Shown: piece by piece, positions 54,588 to 63,588 of the stretch
Position numbering within the stretch: position 1 is the first letter of the stretch
How the letters are laid out: every line of letters starts with the position of its first letter
Source: Bog-756 sp963812525
Lineage (GTDB): Bacteria > Actinomycetota > Acidimicrobiia > Acidimicrobiales > RAAP-2
DNA: 64,000 nt
Direction of reading: 5' to 3'
Assembly: GCA_963812525.1 (NCBI GenBank)
Contig: CAWEVL010000011.1
Span: 930,001 to 994,000, forward strand
Notes under the pieces: generated by a model
Seen by the model: the letters and a program-made list of their open reading frames with translations, nothing else
Database searches by the model: none
What the model was told of the DNA's origin: nothing
Program-made: the position numbers and the translations under genes

Positions 54588-55583
54588 ATGATCGGGGTGG
54601 CCGGCGCCGGACCCTACGCCTGGGATCCCCATGGGTTCTCGTGGGCCGTCCTGGTGGTGGCGGGCGGGTCGGTGATCCTCGGGCACCGCCGGCTGGAGCG
54701 GTCGAGCGAGCACCCCATCCCGTGGACACGCCGGCAGATGGCCGCCCTCGGCGGCGCCTGGCTGGTGGCCGCCTTCGCCCTGACCTGGCCGCTGGGCACG
54801 GTGGCGGCCCACTGGTCCCTCACCGCTCTGGTGGTCCAGCGCGTCCTGCTGGTGCTGGCGGTGGCACCGCTGCTGCTGGTGGGCCTGCCCTACGACCTCA
54901 TCCAGTGGCTGACCCGCCCCCGGTGGGTGGATGCCCTCCTGCTGCGGCTCCACCGGCCCCCGGTGGCCATCCCGGTGGTGACCGTCCTGGTGGTGGGCTC
55001 CATGGCCCCGGCCCTGGTCCGGGCCCAGGCGACGTCACCGTGGGCCCGTGGCCTGCTGGACCTGGCCATGGTGGCGGCCGGGCTGATCCTGTGGATCCCG
55101 GTCGTCGGGCGGATCCCCGGCATCCCCCGACTCAAGCCCGTGGTGCGGTTCGGGTACCTGGTGGCCCAGGCCGTCGTTCCGGCCTTCCTCTCCTTCATCT
55201 ACATCTTCTCCAACCACCCGCTCTACCCCGAGTTCGCCCGGTCCCATGCCGCCATCGGCATGCGACCGCTCAACGACCAGCAGATCGCCGGGTTCGTGTC
55301 GAAGCTGTCCATGCTGCTGGTCCTCCTCATCGTGGGAGGGGTGGTGCTGTCCCGGGCCCCGCTGTCCGACGAGGAGTTCGCCCGGGACGACCCCCTGGTC
55401 TGGGCCGACGTGGAGCGGCAGTTCGAGCGGGTCGACCGGAAGGGCACCCGGTCCGGCGGCCCGGCTCCCGGGGAGGCCGACCACCCCGCCGACGATCCGG
55501 ATCCGGGAGGACCGGACGGCGATCTCACCGACCACCAACACCGCGGCGAATCGCCCGAGGGGGAGGGCCCCGAACCCGCCTGA
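54588..55583 (+). CDS. ctaG: cytochrome c oxidase assembly protein CtaG
   Basis: The 331-aa membrane protein of the caa3_CtaG family has several spans, with PYAWDPHGFSWAVLVVAGGS, LVVQRVLLVLAVAPLLLVGL and the conserved histidine-containing IYIFSNHPLYPEFARSH block. It helps insert copper into cytochrome oxidase in Gram-positive bacteria. The C-terminal 70 residues are hydrophilic, Asp/Gly/Pro-rich. Start ATG 54588. Divergent from pafB and followed after about 45 bases by the carboxyltransferase. Confidence 0.9.
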   Translation: MIGVAGAGPYAWDPHGFSWAVLVVAGGSVILGHRRLERSSEHPIPWTRRQMAALGGAWLVAAFALTWPLGTVAAHWSLTALVVQRVLLVLAVAPLLLVGLPYDLIQWLTRPRWVDALLLRLHRPPVAIPVVTVLVVGSMAPALVRAQATSPWARGLLDLAMVAAGLILWIPVVGRIPGIPRLKPVVRFGYLVAQAVVPAFLSFIYIFSNHPLYPEFARSHAAIGMRPLNDQQIAGFVSKLSMLLVLLIVGGVVLSRAPLSDEEFARDDPLVWADVERQFERVDRKGTRSGGPAPGEADHPADDPDPGGPDGDLTDHQHRGESPEGEGPEPA

Positions 55584-55628
55584 CGGGGATGCACGGCGGA
55601 GGGGTGGTGGGCTCCGTAGCATGGCCGG

Positions 55629-57006
55629 GTGACCCTGGACACCCGCGTCGCCCGCGTCGCCCCCACCGCTCCCATCTTCCGGAGACTGGTGACCGGCACC
55701 GTCCGGGCCGGGATCGAGGAGCTGGGCGGACGGCCGGCCATGGTGGTCCGCACGGTGTCCAGCCTCCGCCGGGGGGCCCTCTCGGTGGAGGACGGCGAGA
55801 CCATGCGGGTGGCGGCGGCCACCGCCCTCAGCTTCCGGATCCCGATGGTGCTGGTGCTGGCCTCCAGCGGGGCCGACGTGTCCGGGGGCGTGGCCTCGCT
55901 GCACGGGTGGGGCCAGGCGGCCCGGGCGCTGGCCCAGTGCTCTGGCGTGGTCCCGTTGCTGGTGGTGGTCACCGGACCGGCCATCTCGGGACCGGCGCTC
56001 ATCCTCGGCCTCGCCGATCTGGTGGTGATGACCAGTGACGCCTTCGCCTTCGTCTCCGGACCGGCCATGGTCGAGGAGTTCACCGGGGTCCGGATCGGGA
56101 TCCATCAGCTGGGCGGCACGGCCATGCACGCCCGCTCCAGCGGACTGTGCGCCATCGAGGCCGGGTCCGAGGAGGACGCACTGGCCCACGTCGACCACCT
56201 GTTGGGCCTGCTCCCCGCCCACCTGGACGAGCTGGCCCCGACGGTGGCCACCGACGATCCGGCCGGGCGGGAGGTCGAGGACCTACGGGAGATCATCCCG
56301 GCCCGGACCACCAGCTCCTACGACGTGCGCAAGGTGGCGGCGGCCCTGGCCGACGGGCACGACGTGACCGAGCTGTGGACCCGGTGGTCACCCCAGCTGG
56401 TCACCGCCCTCGGTCGGATCGACGGGCGCACGGTGGGCTTCGTGGCCAACCAGCCCCAGGCGCTGGCCGGCACCCTGGACATCGCCGCCTCGCAGAAGGG
56501 CGCCCGCTTCGTCCGGTTCTGCGACTCGTTCAACGTGCCGCTGGTCACCCTGGTGGACACCCCCGGCTTCCTGCCGGGCAAGGACCTCGAGTGGCGGGGC
56601 ATGATCCGGCACGGCGCCGAGCTGGCCTTCGCCTACGCCGAGGCTTCCGTGCCCCGGGTGTGCGTGATCCTGCGCAAGGCGTTCGGCGGGGCGTACATCG
56701 TGATGGACTCCAAGGGTCTGGGCAACGACCTGTGCTTCGCCTGGCCCGGAGCGGAGATCGCGGTGATGGGGGCGGAGGGGGCGGTCCAGATCCTCCACCG
56801 CCGGGTCGAGGATCCCGCGGACGGGAGACCCTGCAGGACGAGTACGCCGAGCGGTTCCTCACGCCGTACCAGGCCTCCGAACGGGGGTTCGTCGACGCGG
56901 TGATCGATCCGGCATCCACCCGGGCCGTGGTGGCCGAGGCCCTGGCGACACTGGCCACGGCCCGTGAGCTGCTGCCCGGCCGGAAGCACACCGGGGGCCG
57001 CTGTAA
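55629..57006 (+). CDS. acyl-CoA carboxylase beta-type carboxyltransferase, frame breaks near 3' end
   Basis: About 459 aa when repaired. It has crotonase-fold carboxyltransferase blocks: VVTGPAISGPALILGLADLV, QKGARFVRFCDSFNVPLVTL, VDTPGFLPGKDLEWRGMIRH and ILRKAFGGAYIVMDSKGLGN. It carries carboxyl-biotin to acetyl- or propionyl-CoA, making malonyl- or methylmalonyl-CoA. Two frame breaks: near 56820, where one extra C gives RETLQDEYAERFLTPYQ, and the G5 run 56993-56997, where one extra G gives the family-like C-terminus KHTGGPL with a stop at 57004-57006. As written, the second frame runs to 57046. No biotin carboxylase is adjacent. Confidence 0.85.
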
Positions 57007-57038
57007 GCGCTCGGTCGGTCGGACCGTCCGAGGGCCGC

Positions 57039-58342
57039 TCAACTGATCGATCGCGGCCAGGCCGACCGTCGCAGCCAGCCGCCGACCGATGCCCGACCGC
57101 CGAGCGGCCGCGGCCATCGCACAGGCCAACCCGATGGCCAGAGAAGGCCACCATCGGGACCCAGTATCCCCACTCGGAAGCGCGGTGGAAGGCGAACGAC
57201 CGTGGCCACGCATGGCGACGGCCCACGGCCCGACCAGCCGCGGTCCGGCTCGCACACATGGCTGCGGTCAGGACGATGAGGGCCAGCGGCGGTCCCAGGT
57301 AGAAGGCGACCATCACCGACTCGAAGAAGCACCGCAGACTGAGGGCCAGCGCACACAGCCAGAGGAGTCCGACGATCGACGGGCGGCCTCCGATAGGCCA
57401 GCAGCCGATCAGGACGGCCGCGACGACCGCGATCATCCGTCCGGGTCCGGCGCCGACCGTGGTCCGGGACAGCGTGGGCGACAGGGCGATCCACGGTGTC
57501 GCATGATCGAGGAACCTGGCGTTCGCCTGGTGGAGGAGGACCGCCGAGGTCTGGTGCCACTGCGTGGCCAGGGGGGCACTGAGAAGGACGACCGAGGGGA
57601 GCGCGCCGTAGCAGGCACAGTCGAGTCGCTGCGGCTCGGGGGTCCGGACGAAGGCCAGGGGGAACATCAGGATGACCAGCGGCTGGGCCACGATGGCCGC
57701 CCCCCACAGCCATCCGGACAGCGACCATCGACCACGGAACGTCGCCAGCAATGCGTAGAGGGCGAGGGCCAGCGCCAGCACGTCCTCGGGGTGACCCCAG
57801 ATGGTGACGACCTGGAAGATGACGACGGCCTCCATGAAGCTGAGGACGATCCGACGGCGGCGGCTGACCCCGAGCTCCTCGGCCATGGCGTCGAGGGCCA
57901 CCAGACACGATCGATCCCAGCAGCAGGATGGCCGGTCCGAGCAACAACCACGACGTGGGCTGGCTGAGGAAGATGGGGGCGATGCGACTCCCCCAGTCCG
58001 AGTGCGCCGCTGACCATGGCCACGGGCGCCAAGAGGACGGCGATCCCGGGGAACGTGACCAGTTGGGTGTCGCTCCCGTAGATGCCGCCGATGTTGCCCC
58101 AACCCACCCAATGGGCGGCCCGGAACGTGGACCAGATGTCTCCGGGGATCACCCAGATCATGAGAATGATGGACGACCGGGTTCCACCACAGCGAATAGA
58201 CCATGGACACGATCACGAAGGTGAGCATCACCGCCAACGGCCACCGTCGCCGACGCAGATGCGCGACCACCAGGACCACGCGGCCCGGTCGGTCGTCATC
58301 CGGCGCTGGCTCGTGACCGATCCGGGATCGCCCGTTCGTCAC
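57039..58342 (-). pseudogene. membrane glycosyltransferase (GT87/DUF2029-like), several frame breaks
   Basis: A many-span protein broken into three frames. From GTG 58342: a first span (RRRWPLAVMLTFVIVSMVYS), then frame 2 (WGNIGGIYGSDTQLVTFPGI), then frame 3 with WGHPEDVLALALALYALLA, QPLVILMFPLAFVRTPEPQ and GRMIAVVAAVLIGCWPIGG. The C-terminus again changes frame near 57140. Family members move mannose or other sugars from polyprenyl donors across the membrane. Three or more single-base indels are needed to rejoin it. Exact ends are uncertain. It lies downstream of the pilin genes, separated by a hairpin, and overlaps or abuts the end of the carboxyltransferase. Confidence 0.65.
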
Positions 58343-58565
58343 CTCGACGCTCGATGGCACGACGCCGTCACCGTGATTTCCCGGGATCCGCAGCGACGGT
58401 GTTGTCACGATCGGATGCATCCGGCACGGCCCATCGACGAGTTGTCGCCCGGCGCCACGCCTGGGTCGACCGAGAGGGACTCGGTCCATCCTCAACCATC
58501 GTGCCAGTACAGGGCCCCGCCTTGAGCGCCGGACCCGCCGGCTGACCGACTCGGGCTCGGACATA

Positions 58566-58599
58566 GAGAGTGCCCCCTCCCGGAGGAGGGGGCACTCTC
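58566..58599 (-). terminator. 15-bp perfect hairpin downstream of pilins
   Basis: Perfect inverted repeat GAGAGTGCCCCCTCC / GGAGGGGGCACTCTC with a 4-base loop, about 57 bases after the first pilin's stop on the minus strand. It separates the pilin transcript from the glycosyltransferase. The rest of the stretch 58343-58655 shows no gene. Confidence 0.8.
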
Positions 58600-58655
58600 G
58601 TCAGTTGACTTCGGACAGCCGGACTTGGCCGGCTATCCGAGGGTCAGCCTCCCGA

Positions 58656-59263
58656 TCAGATGCTCGGGAAGGCGGTGAAGGAGTACCGGTAGCTGAGCAT
58701 GGCTGCAGGTGCACTGGCGGGCACTGGCAATCTACAGTGTACCCGCGGTAGTGGTCTTGATCTCGGCGTAGGTGGGGCCAAGCTGCGACGTCGAGAAGTT
58801 GATCGCAGAGGCACCCGCCACCGCCAGGGTCGTGTCCACAGCCACCGTCGGCGTCTGTGCGGCGGCGAACGGAGTCGCCACTGCAGTTGCCACCGGCGTG
58901 TCCACGACGATCCAGCAGTTGCTGGTCGCCTTGGAGTAGGCCGTCATGACCAGCGCGTTGCGTGTCAGCCGACACGAACACCGAGATCTGGTTCTGGTCG
59001 GTCGAGGCTGTCGGCCTGGAAGCTGAGGGCGGCTCGGCGCGGACGTCAGAGCGGTGACCAGGTTGGCCGTGGTCGGATAGGTCTGGCTGTTGTTCTGGTA
59101 CTGCGCCTTGGCGTTCAGCAGGGCCGTGTTCAGGTTGGACTGCGCAGCCCGGTCGTTCGCCGACTTCGTCACACCGAGGAAGGTCGGGATGGCGATGGCG
59201 AGCAGAATGGCCAGGATCAACAGGACCACCATGAGCTCGATGAGGGTGAAACCGGCGTCTTCA
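58656..59263 (-). repeat. direct repeat copy 1 (pilin duplication)
   Basis: This region is near-identical by eye to 59601-60200 and in the same orientation. The offset between copies drifts from about 942 to 935 bases across the unit, showing small net indels in copy 2. Confidence 0.85.
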
Positions 59264-59322
59264 CCGACCTCTCCCTCGGCGTCGCGCCTGTCATTCAGGC
59301 GCTGAATAGCGGATGAAAACAT
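58656..59322 (-). CDS. pilA: type IV major pilin-like protein, copy 1, frame breaks
   Basis: Prepilin with a class III leader: 23 residues, cleavage before Phe in EDAGFTLIELMVVLLILAIL (G|F with Glu5), then the hydrophobic stalk ending IPTFLG. The globular part has NLNTALLNAKAQYQNNSQTY and later NCWIVVDTPVATAVATPF. At least three single-base shifts interrupt it: around 59018, 58972 and close to the 3' end. Repaired, it ends YRYSFTAFPSI with a stop at 58656-58658. Start ATG 59322 with GAGGAGGCAG upstream on the minus strand. It would be processed by a prepilin peptidase (not in window) and assembled by PilB/PilC. Confidence 0.82.
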
Positions 59323-59600
59323 TTACTGCCTCCTCGTAGTTATTGATGCATCAATGTCGACGCCCGGTTTGGGTGCCTGACTGTTGCTATCGGCCGCGTT
59401 GTCGGGTGCCTTTAGCAAATTTCTTTGACATCCGATTCTGGCACGACGATCGATTCGACTGCAACGATTGGTCTATCACTGGCGCGTGCGTCGGCGAGCC
59501 ACGACACTCTCGCGGAGATCGCCCTCCGGACGAGTCTCACGCTCGGCCATTGCCGAGCCGAAGGTTGGACTCCCCGAATCCGATTGATCAGGCAATGCCA

Positions 59601-60200
59601 TCAGATGCTCGGGAAGGCGGTGAAGGCAGTGACGGTACGAGCTGGCTGCAGGTCGCCTGGGGGGCACTGGCAACACCGTCTACCCCCGGTAGATGGTCTT
59701 GATCTCGGCGTAGGTGGGGCCGAGGTGCGACGTAGAGAAGTTGATCGCAGAAGCACCCGCCACCGCCAGGGTCGTGTCCACAGCCACCGTCGGCGTCTGT
59801 GCGGCGGCGAACGGAGTCGCCACTGCAGTACCACCGGCGTGTCAACGACGATCCAGCAGTTGCTGTCGCCTTGGAGAAGGCCGCCATGACCAGACGCGTT
59901 GGTGCAGTCGACACGAACACCGTGATCTGGTTCTGGTCGGTCGAGGCTGTCGGCCTGGAAGCTGAGGGCCGGCTCGGCGGAGTCAGGGCGTGACCAGGTT
60001 GGCCGTGGTCGTATAGGCCTGGCTGTGTTCTGGTACTGCGCCTTGGCGTTCAGCAGGGCCGTGTTCAGGTTGGACTGCGCAGCCCGGTCGTTCGCCGACT
60101 TCGTCACACCGAGAAAGGTCGGGATGGCGATGGCGAGCAGAATGGCCAGGATCAACAGGACCACCATGAGCTCGATGAGGGTGAAACCGGCGTCTTCGCC
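59601..60200 (-). repeat. direct repeat copy 2 (pilin duplication)
   Basis: Partner of 58656-59263. The 278 bases between the pilin genes (59323-59600) are not repeated and are AT-richer, probably the copy 1 promoter. Confidence 0.85.
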
Positions 60201-60238
60201 GGCTCCGGCCTGGCATCTGATTCCTCGGGCCTGAGCAT
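59601..60238 (-). pseudogene. type IV pilin-like protein, copy 2, multiple frame breaks
   Basis: Second pilin, near-identical to copy 1 in the stalk (FTLIELMVVLLILAILLAIA), NLNTALLNAKAQYQN and the C-terminal FTAFPSI with a stop at 59601. Four or more shifts occur: after AQYQN, around the SFQAD segment, in the NCWIVVDTPVV region and beyond. The first residues differ from copy 1; a plausible start is ATG 60238 (MLRPEESDAR), but even that needs one shift to reach the stalk frame. Either a decaying duplicate or poor consensus in a repeated locus. Confidence 0.7.
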
Positions 60239-60651
60239 TCCGCGGGCTGCAAGGAACGGACGCGAACGCCAGCTGCCTCCACGATGGAAGGAGACCGCCG
60301 ACGCCAACCCCTCGGCGTTGTCGGAGCGGAGGAAGAGGTAGAACCCATGCCTTGATCATCGGCAGTATTTGCAAGCGCCTGTAGAGAGAATATCCAGGTC
60401 AGAAACTTGGAATGACCTTGGAATTACCGATTGACACTACGATTCAGCGGCCGCGACACCGCCCGGTACATCGACCACCGGGGCCCGCGCCCCGGATCGC
60501 CCGTTGCATCGCTGGCTCAAGAGGGGTGCGACATGCCGACCGCTCCCCGGCCGGACCCCGAGGCCGAGGGCCGACCGGTCGACCGGTCGCGATCGCACAC
60601 CGCCCCTCCGGCCGCGTTCGAGGCAACGATAGAAGAGTTGACGACTTGACG
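60239..60651. other. non-coding stretch between pilC and pilin copy 2
   Basis: About 410 bases without a supported gene. Bases 60355-60440 are AT-richer (CAGTATTTGCAAGCGCC, GAATGACCTTGGAATTACC) and may hold the pilin promoter on the minus strand. The rest is GC-rich with no repeat or RNA gene that I recognise. Confidence 0.5.
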
Positions 60652-61886
60652 TCAGTTGTGGATCAGCTTGATGTAGTCGAACATCGGAAGGTAGAGGCAG
60701 ATGACCATGGCTCCGACGCCGATACCCATGAACACGGTCAGGAGCGGTTCGAGGAGGGCGGTCAGGTTGTTGACGGTGACCTCGACCTCCTGGTCGTAGA
60801 ACTCGGCCACCTTCTTCAGCATCCCGTCCAGAGCACCGGTCTGTTCGCCGACCTCGACCATCTGGACGACCAGGGTCGGAATGACGTCCTCGTGCTCCCG
60901 GAGGGGATCGGCGAGTGGCCGACCGGCCCGGACGCCCTCCTTGGCCAGGAGCAGCACGTCCCCGACCGTCCGGTTCCCCGACGTGTCGGCGCAGATGTCC
61001 AGCGACTCGAGGATGGGGACGCCGGAACCGATCAACGACGCCAGGGTTCCGGTCATCCGGGCCAGCGACACCTTGTGGAACAGCTGACCGAACACCGGGG
61101 GCCTGAGGATCAGCTTGTCCCACTTGCGACGGCCTTCATCGGTGGCGATCCACTTCCGCAGGCCGATGATGCCTCCGATGCCGATGGCGATGATCAGCAG
61201 GACCCAGGGACTGGTGATGATGTCGGAGATCTTGATGAGGACTCGGGTCGGGAACGGGAGCTTGCCGCCCGAGGGACTTGAACAGGTTCTGGAACACCGG
61301 CACGATGAACACGATCATGGCGGTGAAGATGACGACCATGACCGCCCAACACCACCGCCGGATAGGTCATGGCCGAGCGGATGGTCCGGTTGAGTTGCGC
61401 CTGCTTCTCGATCGTGTTGGCCAGGCTCCCGAGCACCTCGTCGAGGTTTCCGCCCACCTCGCCGGCCTGCACCAGCGTGCAGAACAGATGGGAGAAGACC
61501 TTGGGGTGCTTGGCAGCAGGCCACGGACAGCGACGAGCCGTGCTCGAGGTCGAGTCGGACCTCGTCGCAGGACCTTGGCCAGCGCCGGGTTCTCCACCTG
61601 TGCGGCCAGGATCCCCAGCGAGCGGACCACCGACAGACCCGGAGTCGACCATGGTCGACAGCTGCCGGGTGATGACCGCCACCTCGCGGAGCTTGACCCG
61701 GTCCGAGATGCCCGGGATCTTGATCTCGGTCTTGAGGTTGACCGCCGACTTGGGCGTCACCGAGATGGGCATGTACCCCATCTCGCGGAGGCGCCGGACG
61801 ACCAGCGCCATGCTGTCGCCCTCCAGCTGCCCCTCGACGAGGCCGCCGGACTTGTCCCGGACCTTGTAGTCAAATGTCAGTGCCAC
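60652..61886 (-). pseudogene. pilC: type IV pilus inner-membrane platform protein PilC, multiple frame breaks
   Basis: A T2SS-F family platform protein. From ATG 61886, MALTFDYKVRDKSGGLVEGQ and RLREMGYMPISVTPKS are the usual N-terminus. Further blocks are VRSLGILAAQVENPALAKVL, LVQAGEVGGNLDEVLGSLAN, MVVIFTAMIVFIVPVFQNLF, VSLARMTGTLASLIGSGVPI and VEVGEQTGALDGMLKKVAEF, and the C-terminal membrane span LLTVFMGIGVGAMVICLYLP. All the parts of PilC are there but in alternating frames, with about six single-base shifts between 61100 and 61650. The 3' third is intact. Placed 40 bases after pilT. Confidence 0.82.
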
Positions 61887-61926
61887 GGTTCCCCGATTCG
61901 TTGATCAAGCACATGGATGGAGTGCA

Positions 61927-63588
61927 CTAGGTGTTGAGGTGGTTGCGGAGGTCCTCTTCGTTGGAGGACCGGTCGTAGGCGATGGCCTCGGAGATGACGC
62001 CCTGCTTGACCAGGGCGGCGAGGCCCTGGTCCATCGTCTGCATCCCGAACGACGCTCCCACCTGCATCAGGGAGTAGATCTGGTGCGTCTTGGACTGACG
62101 GATCAGGTTCCGGATGGCCGACGTGCAGACCAGCACCTCCGAACACGGCACCCGGCCGGTCCCGTCGGCGGTGACGATGAGCTGCTGGGTCACCACCCCC
62201 TCGAGCGTGGCGGCCAGCATGACCCGGATCTGCTCCTGCTGGTTGGTCGGGAAGACGTCGATGACCCGGTCGATGGTCTGGGGCGCGTCCTGGGTGTGCA
62301 GGGTGGCGAACACCAGGTGGCCGGTCTCGGCGGCGGTCAGCGCCGTCGAGATGGTCTCGAGGTCCCGGAGCTCACCGACCAGGATCACGTCGGGGTCCTG
62401 TCGGAGCACCCGCCGCAAGGCCTCGGCGAACGAGTTGGTGTCCTCGCCGATCTCGCGTTGGGTGATGATGGACCGCTTGTGGTCGTGGAGGAACTCGATG
62501 GGATCCTCCACCGTCACGATGTGCAACGGCTTGGTCCGGTTGATGATGTCGATGAGCGACGCCAAGGTGGTCGACTTACCCGAACCCGTCGGACCGGTGA
62601 CCAGGACCAGTCCCCGACGGAGGTCGGTGAACGCCTTCACCGCGTCCGGGATGCCCAGGGAGTCGAACTCGGGCATCTCGTGGGGAATGGGCCGGAGGGC
62701 GGCGGCAATGGTGCCCCGCTGCAGCGACACGTTGACACGGAAGCGCCCGACCCCGTTGATCGAGTGCGACGTATCCAGCTCCAGCTCCTCCTCGAAGCGC
62801 TCACGCTGCGAGGCCGGCAGGATGCCGAACACCATGTCCCGGATCTGCTCGTTGCCCAGCGCCGGACAGCCCTCGATGGGACGGATGGCCCCGTGGAGCC
62901 GGATGGACCCGGGCTGGGACGCCGTGAGGTGGAGGTCCGAGGCCCCGACGGCCACCGCGTACCTCAGGAGGTCGTCGATGTGCAGGGGCATGGTGCCGCT
63001 GGTGGCCTGCGCGGGGATTCCCGTCTGGAGCAGCTCCTCCACGTCCGGAGGTCCGGCGGTCTCAGCCGGAGGCGGGCTACCGTCGTCGACCAGGGGCGAT
63101 GCCGATGTCGGACCGGGAGGGGGCGGCGGCACGCCACCCTCGGGCAGTCCGAGCAGTTGGGCGATGACCGTCGGGTCGGCCAGGACGGGATTGACGCGGA
63201 ATCCGACCTTGGCGGCCAGGGCGTCCACGTCCTCCTGCGATGGCGGCTCGCTGAAGGCCACGGCCAACACGTTCCCGTCGAACTGGAGGCCGATGGCGGC
63301 GAACTGCTGGCCCACCGCATCGGGCATGGCCGTCCGGGCCTCGGGGCTCGGGGTCATGGCCGCCAGATCGACGGCGGGGAGCTGGGCCAGATGGGCCAGT
63401 GCCCCCACCACGACGCCGGGGAGCGCCAGGTTCTGGCTGATCAGGACGGAGGCCAGGGACTGCCCGGTCTGCCGGGCTTCCTCCATCACGGGAGCCAGGT
63501 TGGACTCGGTCTCGTAGCCACCCTGGATGAGGGCCTGGGCCAGCCGGCCCGACCACTCGCTTCGGGATGTTGCGGTGAGCGGGCTCAT
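61927..63588 (-). CDS. pilT: PilT-type retraction ATPase with N-terminal MshEN-like domain
   Basis: The 553-aa protein is longer than ordinary PilT (about 350 aa). Residues 1-150 resemble the GspE/PilB N-terminal (MshEN) domain (RLAQALIQGGYETESNLAPV ... LAHLAQLPAVDLAAMTPSPE), then a Pro-rich linker and the PilT core: SDLHLTASQPGSIRLHGAIR, Walker A VTGPTGSGKSTTLASLID, Asp box EDPIEFLHDHKRS, Walker B DPDVILVGELRDLETI, His box GHLVFATLHTQDAP and the PilT signature SAIRNLIRQSKTHQIYSLMQ. It should power pilus retraction. MshEN domains can bind c-di-GMP in other systems. ATG 63588 overlaps the pilB stop. Confidence 0.92.
   Translation of the reverse strand: MSPLTATSRSEWSGRLAQALIQGGYETESNLAPVMEEARQTGQSLASVLISQNLALPGVVVGALAHLAQLPAVDLAAMTPSPEARTAMPDAVGQQFAAIGLQFDGNVLAVAFSEPPSQEDVDALAAKVGFRVNPVLADPTVIAQLLGLPEGGVPPPPPGPTSASPLVDDGSPPPAETAGPPDVEELLQTGIPAQATSGTMPLHIDDLLRYAVAVGASDLHLTASQPGSIRLHGAIRPIEGCPALGNEQIRDMVFGILPASQRERFEEELELDTSHSINGVGRFRVNVSLQRGTIAAALRPIPHEMPEFDSLGIPDAVKAFTDLRRGLVLVTGPTGSGKSTTLASLIDIINRTKPLHIVTVEDPIEFLHDHKRSIITQREIGEDTNSFAEALRRVLRQDPDVILVGELRDLETISTALTAAETGHLVFATLHTQDAPQTIDRVIDVFPTNQQEQIRVMLAATLEGVVTQQLIVTADGTGRVPCSEVLVCTSAIRNLIRQSKTHQIYSLMQVGASFGMQTMDQGLAALVKQGVISEAIAYDRSSNEEDLRNHLNT

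Noticed and set aside
57089..57967. Plus-strand open frame opposite the glycosyltransferase
   Set aside because: Hydrophobic, family-like segments are on the minus strand. The plus frame is His/Gln/Arg/Gly-rich shadow sequence.
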